From assembly GCF_003963535.1 (NCBI RefSeq), contig NZ_CP034539.1:496001-560000 (forward strand): a stretch of 64,000 bases of DNA, read 5' to 3'. Positions 50,993-58,392 of the stretch are shown one piece after another. The translations under genes were made by a program, and so were the position numbers. Under the pieces are notes generated by a model. It was not told where the DNA came from, did not search any database, and saw only the letters and a program-made list of their open reading frames with translations. This stretch comes from Streptomyces cyaneochromogenes. GTDB lineage: Bacteria; Actinomycetota; Actinomycetes; Streptomycetales; Streptomycetaceae. The stretch's first letter is position 1, and every line of letters starts with the position of its first letter.

Positions 50993-52264
50993 GTGAACGG
51001 GGAACTCCTTCCTGCCGTCCTGGTCTTCAACGAAAACTACCTCCCGACCTCACACGGGATGGCTTCCAGGGTGGGTGCGACTTCTTTCATGCTCGAGGCT
51101 GCCGCATGCCTTGAGGAAGCCGGGGTATTCGCAGGCGTCATCCTGTACAAGAGACAGGAAGGGCTGGAAACGCCGACGCTGCACCCCGTCATCAGGAACG
51201 GCATGCCGTGCATGGAAATGCGGTTCCATTTCTCCATGCCGCCCGAGGAAATTCGGTCCGCCCTTGCCGTGGCGGCCATGAAACTGGCCTCCGAAGCAAC
51301 GGCCGCGGGACCTCCCATGCTGTACTACCAGACCGACACCCTGCTCAGATATCACCCCCGTCACCTGCCTGCCTGCGTCACACACCACGGCCCCTTCTTC
51401 AGTGATTTCGCGGATCAGTTCTCCACGGATGGAGCGTTCCAGGCGTTCGGAAGCGCAGAAAAGGCCCTGCACATAATGCGCCAGCAAGAGCTCGGTCTCG
51501 CCGAACTCGTCGCCGGAAAGCACCTCTTCGTGATTCAGCACTCCAGGATGCAGCGCAACTACCTGGTTGATCAGGGGGTGAGTCCAGCACACATAAGAGA
51601 GGTCAGCCCACCCATCGATCCGGTCAGCATCCGGACTGCTCGCCCCCCTGCCGAACTGCTGAGTTTCGTCGAGTCGGCTCAACTTCTCCTCTGCACGGCG
51701 GTGGCACGACTCGACTACTTCAAGAACATCGACCTCCTCGTCGGCGCGAGCGTGGAACTGATGGACCGCGGACTCCCCATAAAGGTTCTACTGATCGGCG
51801 GAGACGAATCCGACAGAATCCATCGGAACTCCCTGCTCCGCGATGTCCCGGCACATCATGAAGGCAGGTTCTCGGCAACCGGGAGACTTGCCAGGGGTGA
51901 ACTCTACTCGGTCTTCGGAACGGCACGGGAACGATCGGTCTTCGTTTGCACATCTCGATATGAGACCCTGGGGATCACTCCCCTCGAAGCAGCGTTGAGC
52001 GGCCTCTCCACCATAATTCCTGACGCACGCCCCATCGAGGCTGCAAGATTCTTTCCAGTAGATTCAAAATTCGAGCCCACCACCAGCGGCCTGGTGAAGT
52101 TGATCGAGCGTCTCAAATGCGACGACTTCATCAAACGCGGCACCGAGTTACGTGAGTTGATGAGGGATCAGATCTCCATCCCGAAATTCCGGAAGGATCT
52201 GATCCAGGCTTGGCAGGGATTCTCCGTCATGGGCAGACGTTCCGTGCAGCGAGGAGCCCGGTGA
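50993..52264 (+). CDS. GT4-family glycosyltransferase with atypical codon use
   Basis: 423 residues from GTG 50993. VLVFNENYLPTSHGMASRVG at the N-terminus, then CVTHHGPFF, VSPPIDPVS, CTAVARLDYFKNIDLLVGAS, LIGGDESDR, and the EX7E-type CTSRYETLGITPLEAALSG place it in GT4 (GT-B fold). Codon use is richer in A/T-ending triplets than the surroundings (ATA, AGA, ATT; TTA at 52148), suggesting recent acquisition or relaxed selection. It may add a further sugar to the pseudo-disaccharide made by the neighbouring genes. Alternatively it and the LuxR gene form a separate unit. Confidence 0.85.
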   Translation: MNGELLPAVLVFNENYLPTSHGMASRVGATSFMLEAAACLEEAGVFAGVILYKRQEGLETPTLHPVIRNGMPCMEMRFHFSMPPEEIRSALAVAAMKLASEATAAGPPMLYYQTDTLLRYHPRHLPACVTHHGPFFSDFADQFSTDGAFQAFGSAEKALHIMRQQELGLAELVAGKHLFVIQHSRMQRNYLVDQGVSPAHIREVSPPIDPVSIRTARPPAELLSFVESAQLLLCTAVARLDYFKNIDLLVGASVELMDRGLPIKVLLIGGDESDRIHRNSLLRDVPAHHEGRFSATGRLARGELYSVFGTARERSVFVCTSRYETLGITPLEAALSGLSTIIPDARPIEAARFFPVDSKFEPTTSGLVKLIERLKCDDFIKRGTELRELMRDQISIPKFRKDLIQAWQGFSVMGRRSVQRGAR

Positions 52265-52384
52265 ACCAGTGTCACGGCCCCGGGGTTCGGCACGGGTGGG
52301 ACTCCGATCGCGCCCGCGCACCCCTCCGGGTGACCATGGCAGGAGGAAGCCGGCCGACGTAGCGCGCCCGCGCCGATCCGGGAG

Positions 52385-53281
52385 GTGACCACGCTGCACA
52401 CCCCGCTGTCCGTCGTGTTCGCGCTGTGTGCGGCGCTGAGCAACGCCGTCGCGACGGTGCTGCAGCGCAAGGCGGCGCTCACCGTGCCGCGCTCCCAGGG
52501 GTTCCGGGCCGGGCTGATGCTCGACCTGCTGCGACGGCCCGTCTGGCTGGCCGGCATCCTCGCGGTGATCGCCGCCGCGGTCTGCCAGGCCCTGGCGCTG
52601 GCCACCGGACCACTGACGATCGTGCAGCCGCTCTTCGTGCTGGAGCTGCCGCTCACCCTGATCGTCGCCTCGCTGCTGATGCACGGGCAGCTGGCGGGCA
52701 CGGGGTGGCTGGCCGTGGCGGCTGTGGTGGCCGGGCTGGCGATCGCGCTCGCCGCCGCGTCCCCCACCGGCAATCGCACCCATGTGCCCCTGGACCGCTG
52801 GATTCCCGCGCTCGCCGTATGCATGGGGGTGGTCGTCCTTCTCGCGCTCGCCGCCCTCCGGCGGCCGGAGGGCCGTGCCCGGGCAGCCTGCCTGGGCGCC
52901 GCGACGGCGATCAGCTACGCGGCCACCGCGGCGCTGATGAAGGCCTCCACTCACATCCTCGACGAGCAGGGCCTCGTCGCCTTCTTCTCCGCCTGGCAGA
53001 CGTACGCGTTCGCCGCGACCGGCGTATGCGCGCTGTTCCTGCTGGAGAACGCGATGCAGGCCGGCCCGCTGGTCGCCTCCCAGCCCGCGCTCACCCTCGG
53101 CGACGCCCTGGTGAGCCTCGCGCTCGGCATCACCCTGTACGAGGAGCACATCCGGTCCGGGTGGTGGCTGGTCCCCCAGCTGTTCGGTGTCGCGCTGATC
53201 GCCGCCGGCGTCCTCACACTGTCGCGGATCCCGCTCACCAAGACGCTGGTGGCGCTCGAGGATGAGCGTCGGACGGCGTAG
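52385..53281 (+). CDS. DMT-superfamily (EamA-like) membrane transporter
   Basis: 298 residues; GTG 52385 is tentative because it abuts GGAG without spacing (GTG 52409 is another option). Nine or ten helices: LSVVFALCAALSNAVATVLQ, WLAGILAVIAAAVCQALAL, TIVQPLFVLELPLTLIVASL, GWLAVAAVVAGLAIALAAAS, and the second half with VASQPALTLGDALVSLALG. This is the DMT/EamA permease fold common in Streptomyces. Substrate unknown. Its link to the pseudosugar locus is only positional. Confidence 0.85.
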   Translation: MTTLHTPLSVVFALCAALSNAVATVLQRKAALTVPRSQGFRAGLMLDLLRRPVWLAGILAVIAAAVCQALALATGPLTIVQPLFVLELPLTLIVASLLMHGQLAGTGWLAVAAVVAGLAIALAAASPTGNRTHVPLDRWIPALAVCMGVVVLLALAALRRPEGRARAACLGAATAISYAATAALMKASTHILDEQGLVAFFSAWQTYAFAATGVCALFLLENAMQAGPLVASQPALTLGDALVSLALGITLYEEHIRSGWWLVPQLFGVALIAAGVLTLSRIPLTKTLVALEDERRTA

Positions 53282-54216
53282 CCGATGCCGGTGTACGGTC
53301 CGTTACGGGCTCTTCGAAGTTGAGCGGTTCGCTGGTCCTGAGAGACTGACCGGCTGTCACGTTGGGTGAGTGTCAGGGGTGGTTGGGGGCGGCCCTGGTA
53401 GCGGGACGTGATGCCTCCGAGGCCGAGCCCTCGGCCGTGCCGCAGCCGTAGATGTCCAGGCAGCTGCTGGAGGCCGCGTTGACCTGACGGTCACTGTGTG
53501 CCCGCCCACCGGGGCCCGTGTGGCGATGCCCCGGGCCATGGTTCCGGGCGCCGACGATGGTGATCTGCACAGGTGCAGCGGTGTGTACGGCCGGGGACGA
53601 CCGGTGGCCCGCGCTGCCCCGGCACCTTCCGCCACATCCACCAGGGCCAGTAGCGGCGCCGTGAAGGCCAGGTGGCGGGCGCGGCCGATGACATTCGAAG
53701 CGCTTCGACGGCGAAGCGCTTCGACAGCGATGTCCGCCGGTGAAAGAAATGTGTCTTGCTGCGCAGAGCCTTGCCGTTCAAACATCCCATCATTACTGTC
53801 CACTGACGCAAGCGCTTCGACACTTCGCACCTGCGTCTGGCAGGTCCGGTGCTTGAAAGTAAGGGGACCGAGCACCGTTCCCGCAGCTCTTGAGCGCGCC
53901 ACCTCGGCGACGCGAGCCACCCATCATCGCGAGCAGCACCACAGGCGAACGGAGCGGAGGTGTCAACGCGTCAGCTGACCGACCGTCTCGGCCGCCTCGC
54001 TTTCGGCGGGGACTCCAACTGCGAGCAGTGGAAGGAACCACTTCGCTCAGGGTCGGCCATCGAGCCGATCAGTCGGCCAACTGCGCAAGTACCTCGGACG
54101 GGCTGAGTCGCGCCGTCCCGAGCCCGGACTCGCCGACGAGTGACACCTCCCGGCACCAGAGTCCACCACCAGACCGGGGGGGCCGGAACAACCCATAGCC
54201 GTCCTTGGAGGGACAC
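53282..54216. other. Gene-poor region with remnant sequence
   Basis: About 935 bp with no convincing complete gene. At 53308 GGGCTCTTCGAAG resembles the start of ISL3-type inverted repeats. On the minus strand between about 53370 and 53680 coding-like bits appear (HLAFTAPLLALVDVAEGAG; VNAASSSCLDIYGCGTAEG), the latter like a ricin-type carbohydrate-binding repeat, in different frames. These may be debris of a secreted carbohydrate-active enzyme. The right part precedes the GH12 gene and should hold its promoter. Confidence 0.4.
53696..53820. promoter_or_regulatory. Three palindromic LacI-type operator-like sites
   Basis: CGAAGCGCTTCG occurs as a perfect 12-bp palindrome at 53696-53707 and again at 53712-53723 (16 bp apart), both followed by ACGG/ACAG. 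A third partial copy, GCAAGCGCTTCGA, is at 53808-53820. The central GCGC within AAGCGCTT is typical of LacI-family operators, which control sugar-hydrolase genes in Streptomyces. No LacI-family gene is in the window. The GH12 gene starts about 400 bp downstream. Confidence 0.6.
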
Positions 54217-54984
54217 ATGAGATGGCAAACCTTTAAATCCATCAGCAGCAAGTCGGCCGGGTTCGGCCGGTTGGCCGTGATCGTCGCCGTGATAGCCGGG
54301 TTCCTGAGCATCGCGTCTCCGGCGCAGGCCGCGGTGTACAACACCTGCGACCGGTGGGGTTCGTACACCCAGGGCACCTGGACGGTCTACAACAACGTCT
54401 GGGGCGAAAACCACGGCCCGCAGTGCCTGACCGTCGACAGCATCAAGTCCTGGTACGTCGATGCCAACCACTCCGGCGGCGGGATCAAGACCTACCCGAA
54501 CACCTCGGTCCGGCCCCAGACGCCGCTGTCGCAGCTGAACTCGGCGGGCTTCTGGTACAACACGTCGTCGGCTCCCGTCTCCGGCAGTGACCACTGGAAC
54601 TGGACGAGCGACCTCTGGTCGACCAACAACCAGGACGAGATCATGGTCTTCACCAGCTGGGCCGGGGGGACGGCAGGCGGCTGGGGACGGCAGATCGCGT
54701 CCAACGTGACCATCGGCGGCATCCTGTACTCGGGGATCTGGCAGGCCGATCCCGGCTGGAACGTCCTGCAGCTCATCCCCGCCCAGCAGACCAACACCGG
54801 CAGCATCGACGCGTCGGCGGTCTGGCGTTGGGCCGCGTCGTGGAACCTGCTACGCAACACCAATTTCGACACGATGCAGTTCGGCCTTGAGATCACCTCG
54901 ACCAGCGGCGTGCAGAAGCGGTACTCGCTGAACGCCTACAGCGCCTGGTGGAGCAACACCTCCGGCGGCGGATCAAGCATCTAG
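54217..54984 (+). CDS. Secreted glycoside hydrolase family 12 endoglucanase
   Basis: 255 residues from ATG 54217 with GGAGGG upstream. Signal peptide to about residue 40 (FLSIASPAQAAV). The beta-jelly-roll GH12 core has YNTCDRWGSYTQGTWTVYNN, the nucleophile E141 in QDEIMVFTSW, and the acid/base E225 in QFGLEITS. No cellulose-binding module. It hydrolyses beta-1,4-glucan or xyloglucan outside the cell by a retaining mechanism. Second secreted glucanase in the window after the GH5 at 11899. Confidence 0.95.
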   Translation: MRWQTFKSISSKSAGFGRLAVIVAVIAGFLSIASPAQAAVYNTCDRWGSYTQGTWTVYNNVWGENHGPQCLTVDSIKSWYVDANHSGGGIKTYPNTSVRPQTPLSQLNSAGFWYNTSSAPVSGSDHWNWTSDLWSTNNQDEIMVFTSWAGGTAGGWGRQIASNVTIGGILYSGIWQADPGWNVLQLIPAQQTNTGSIDASAVWRWAASWNLLRNTNFDTMQFGLEITSTSGVQKRYSLNAYSAWWSNTSGGGSSI

Positions 54985-55058
54985 CCGCACTACGCGCGAC
55001 ACGACGGTGCACTCCGTCCGCGCATAGAGACGAACGCCGGAGCAATTCCCAAACGCAT

Positions 55059-55101
55059 ACCTTGCCGCCGGGCCTCGAACGATAAATTCCGTCGGCAAGG
55101 T
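55059..55101. terminator. Hairpin after the GH12 gene
   Basis: ACCTTGCCG (55059-55067) and CGGCAAGGT (55093-55101) are perfect 9-bp arms around a 25-nt loop that contains AT-rich sequence, followed by TTGTGG. It lies between the GH12 stop and the convergent transposase remnant. It may be a terminator or part of the element's end. Confidence 0.5.
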
Positions 55102-55118
55102 TTGTGGCGTCTTCGAAT

Positions 55119-56160
55119 TCAGGCAGGGTGGAGGTGGCCTCGGGCCCGGCGGGTGGTGACGCAGCGTGTGCGTAGGCGTTGGTTGGTGGGGTTGCGGAAG
55201 CAGTGGGCGGCTCGCCAGGCGAGCTTGATCACGCGGTTGATGCCTTCGCTCTTGGCGGTGCCGCGGCCGGTGGCGATGAACGCTTGGATCTCGGGCCCGC
55301 CACCAGCGGTCGATGGTGCGCGCGAGGGTGGGGACTTCTGGGATGACGCAGTCGGCGCACCAGGTGAGGAACTTCGTTGAGCATCTTGTTCGCCGGCTGA
55401 ACGACGTGGAAGTGGTCGACTTGTCGATGGCGACGTAAGCGATCTGCTCACGCCAGGGCTTGGGGGTGGTTGCCAGCCAGGCCAGCCCGTCGCTGGGGGC
55501 GCGGCCTTCGACCTGGCCCAGCAGGCCCTGGATCCCGGTTGCGTCCACGAAGCCGGTGTGCCAGCGGTCCGCCGTCTGCTCCCACCGGCCGGTGCCCGGA
55601 TCTTGGCGTCACCGCATGCGACCTCGGCGGGTCTCTTCGATCCCCAGCACCGTCACCGGCCCAGGAGGGGCGGTGATCACCTCCTGCCCGACCTGCCGGA
55701 AGGCGTCCATCACCGTCGGCCACGACAGGCCCAGGTCCGGCCTGCACGACCGTGGATCCGGCATCCCGAACCCGCCTCCCGGCCGCCTGCCGCAGCCGGC
55801 TGGTGATCCTCGCACCCGCCGGGACCTGGCGAACCTGCTCGGTGAACGACCGGCGAGCACAACCCGGTTGGGCGCAGTACCAGCGGCGTTCACGCCATAC
55901 CAGCTCCAGCCCCCACTCCCCGCAGGCAGGTCACGTGGCCGGGTGACCACCCAGCCCTTCACCCGCGTGGCGAGCACTCACGACCACGGGCGTCCTGCTG
56001 CCGGTCCGCTCCCCCGAGGCACCAGAGGCGGTCGAGGTATCCGCGGCGATCGCGCCGAGCCGGGCGCGCAACCGTCCCTCGTCCCGCGGCAGCCTCCCGG
56101 TGGCGGCCAGCCAGTGCCGAGCCGGTCCTCACTTCCCTCCTGGAGAAGGCCGCCGCCGAC
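55119..56160 (-). pseudogene. ISL3-family transposase, decayed by frameshifts
   Basis: Segments in several minus frames give a nearly full ISL3 order: VKGWVVTRPRDLPAG, LGLSWPTVMDAFRQVGQEVI, PVTVLGIEETRRGRMR (first DDE residue region; usually DETRR), GLAWLATTPKPWREQIAYVA, and the C-terminus SEGINRVIKLAWRAAHCFRN then LRTRCVTTRRARGHLHP, ending at 55119. The pieces change frame at least three times, so the element cannot move by itself. No clear flanking inverted repeats were identified. Confidence 0.85.
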
Positions 56161-56192
56161 ACTCGAGTGACGCGCTTCTCCCGCGCCCCGCC

Positions 56193-56651
56193 TCAGGGTT
56201 CCAGGACGCGGTCCGGTCCCAGCGGCACCTCGTGCAGCAGCAGTCGGCTGCGCAGTTCCCGCACCCCGAAGTCGGCCTTGAGGCGGTCGATGACCGTTTC
56301 GAACTCGTGGGCGTCGGTGCAGGCCATCCTCAGTTGGTAGTCGTAGTCCCCGGTCAGCCGCATCGCGCCGACAACCTGCGGCACTTGGTGCAACTGCCCC
56401 TCGAACGCCGTACGGTCCACGCCCTCGCGCAGGCGGACATCGCTGAGCAGTTCGAGCCCGCGCCCGAACGCCGCGAGGTTCAGCTCGGCCCGGTACCCGC
56501 GGACGATCCCGGACGCCTGGAGGCGACGTACACGGTCGGCGACGGTGTTGGCCGACAACCGGACCTGACGGCCCAGCTCCTGGTAGGTCGCCCGGCCGTC
56601 GCCGAGGAGGATCGTGAGGATCTGCCGATCGATGCGGTCCATGACGCCCAT
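56193..56651 (-). CDS. Lrp/AsnC-family regulator
   Basis: 152 residues from ATG 56651 (ATG 56642 is an alternative). The N-terminal HTH is MDRIDRQILTILLGDGRATYQELGRQVRLSANTVADRVRRLQASG, and the C-terminal RAM-type domain includes VVGAMRLTGDYDYQLRMACTD. These proteins form octamers that respond to amino acids or other small molecules. It is divergent from the membrane protein gene at 56764, with 112 bp between, and most likely controls it. Confidence 0.93.
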   Translation of the reverse strand: MGVMDRIDRQILTILLGDGRATYQELGRQVRLSANTVADRVRRLQASGIVRGYRAELNLAAFGRGLELLSDVRLREGVDRTAFEGQLHQVPQVVGAMRLTGDYDYQLRMACTDAHEFETVIDRLKADFGVRELRSRLLLHEVPLGPDRVLEP

Positions 56652-56763
56652 GCTACAAATACTCGGTCCAGCATGGGAACAGCCGAGTTTTCCTCGACGA
56701 GATAGGTGTTGACGCCGAGAAGTCCGAGCCAAAATCGGCATTGTCGGTGCCAGGCTCGCAGGT

Positions 56764-57453
56764 ATGGAAATCCTGCTCCTGCGGACCGCCCTCGCCCCCT
56801 CCCTCATCCTTCTCGTCTCCGTCGTAGCCAGGCGTTCGGGCCCGCGCCTGGGCGGGCTGTTGCTGGGCGCGCCGACGACATCGGGGCCGTTTCTGGCGCT
56901 CATGTGGCTGGACGGCGGGAGCGATGCGGCCGCGCGGGCCGCGCACGGCAACATCGCGGCCCAACTTGCCGTCGTTTCCTTCTGTCTCGCCTACGGGCGG
57001 CTGGCGCCCGCTCTGCGTCCGGCGTGGTCGCTGACGGCAGCGCTGGTCTGCGCGTCCGGCGCCGGTCTGGTCGCGGCGGTGTGCGCTAGCGTCTGGCTGA
57101 CGGCGGCACTGACCCTGGTCGTCATCTGCCTGGGGCTGCGGACCTGGCCCGCCCCGGCGCACACGGAGCCGGCGCCCGCCCGCGCCCCGAGCTGGGAGAT
57201 ACCGGTGCGGATGGCGGTGTCGGCCACGACGGTCCTTTTCGCCGTGAACGCCGCGGACACCCTCGGCTCCTTCACCGGCGGCATCCTCGCCGCGTTCCCG
57301 GTGCTGCTGGCCGTGATAGCTCCCTCGGTCCACCGTTCGACCGGCGCGGACGCCGCCGCCGCGATGATGCGCGCCGCCCTGACCGTCGCACCGGGCACCG
57401 TCGCCTTCCTCCTGGTGCTTCATACGGCCTTTGCCGCTGCCGGGGCCCAGTAG
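56764..57453 (+). CDS. Multi-helix membrane protein of unknown function
   Basis: 229 residues from ATG 56764. About seven hydrophobic segments: LLLRTALAPSLILLVSVVAR, LGGLLLGAPTTSGPFLALMW, NIAAQLAVVSFCLAYGRLAP, AALVCASGAGLVAAVCASVW, LTLVVICLGL, SFTGGILAAFPVLLAVIAPS, and APGTVAFLLVLHTAFA. The sequence PTTSGPF and its repeat-like LAAFPVLLA suggest a two-repeat transporter-like fold. The divergent Lrp gene supports a role in amino-acid or small-molecule transport. I do not recognise the family. Confidence 0.7.
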   Translation: MEILLLRTALAPSLILLVSVVARRSGPRLGGLLLGAPTTSGPFLALMWLDGGSDAAARAAHGNIAAQLAVVSFCLAYGRLAPALRPAWSLTAALVCASGAGLVAAVCASVWLTAALTLVVICLGLRTWPAPAHTEPAPARAPSWEIPVRMAVSATTVLFAVNAADTLGSFTGGILAAFPVLLAVIAPSVHRSTGADAAAAMMRAALTVAPGTVAFLLVLHTAFAAAGAQ

Positions 57454-57543
57454 GTAGTAGCGGCGTACGTCGGCACACCGGTCACGGGATGCGCCGAACA
57501 CAATGGAATGCCGCGCCTGCCGGACCTCGCTAGCCTCCTCCGC

Positions 57544-58383
57544 ATGCCCGACGACAGCACGCAGGCGACACGCGACGACAGGCCCGAGGAGTCCCGGCGG
57601 GCGCGGCTGAGCCGGACCTTCGACGAGGACGCGGAGCTGTACGACCGTGCCAGGCCCGGATATCCGCCGGAGCTGTACGACGACCTGGCAGAACTCGCGG
57701 CCACCCGCGCGGGCAGTCGGGTTCTGGAGGTGGGCTGCGGGACGGGCCAGGCGACGGTGCCGCTGGCCGGGCGGGGCTGTCGGATCACGGCCGTCGAGGC
57801 GGGGCCTCGCATGGCCGAGGTCGCCCGCCGCAACCTGGCCGGGGCCGCGGCGGTGGAGGTGGTGACAGCGCGGTTCGAGAGCTGGCCACTGCCGCAGGAG
57901 CCGTTCGACGCGGTCGTCGCTGCGACGGCGTTCCACTGGATCGACCCGGCGGTACGGATGGTGAAGGCCGCCGACGCGCTACGCCCGGGCGGGGCGCTCG
58001 CCGTCGTGCGCACCCAGCACGTGTGGGGCGGCACCGAGGAGTTCTTCGTCGAGGTCCAGCGCTGCTACGAACGCTTCGACCCGGACACGCCGCCCGGGCT
58101 GCGGCCTCCCGCGGCCGCCGACGTCCACGGATCGGACCATGCGCGGGAGGTCGCGCGCAGCGGCCGGTTCGGCCCGACGGTCTTCCGCCGCTACGAGCGG
58201 GACCTCACCTACACCACGGCGGAATACCTCGACGTGCTGCGGACCTACTCCGGCCACCGGGCTCTTGCGGAAGCCGCCCGGAACGGGTTGTTCGAGTGCG
58301 TCGCGGGCCTGATCGACGGCCGGTACGGCGGGCGGGTGACGAAGCGCTATCTCATCGAGCTCGCGGTGTCGCAGCGACGGTGA
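57544..58383 (+). CDS. Class I SAM-dependent methyltransferase
   Basis: 279 residues from ATG 57544 (ATG 57508 in frame). SAM motif I is VLEVGCGTGQATVPLAG, motif II ITAVEAGPRMAEVAR, post-motif FDAVVAATAFHWIDPAV, and motif III ALRPGGALAVVRT. The N-terminal FDEDAELYDRARPGYP is typical of the small-molecule methyltransferase group with 'YDxxRPxYP'. Cytoplasmic; acceptor unknown. Its end lies 10 bp from the convergent dehydratase stop. Confidence 0.92.
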   Translation: MPDDSTQATRDDRPEESRRARLSRTFDEDAELYDRARPGYPPELYDDLAELAATRAGSRVLEVGCGTGQATVPLAGRGCRITAVEAGPRMAEVARRNLAGAAAVEVVTARFESWPLPQEPFDAVVAATAFHWIDPAVRMVKAADALRPGGALAVVRTQHVWGGTEEFFVEVQRCYERFDPDTPPGLRPPAAADVHGSDHAREVARSGRFGPTVFRRYERDLTYTTAEYLDVLRTYSGHRALAEAARNGLFECVAGLIDGRYGGRVTKRYLIELAVSQRR

Positions 58384-58392
58384 CGCCGTCCG

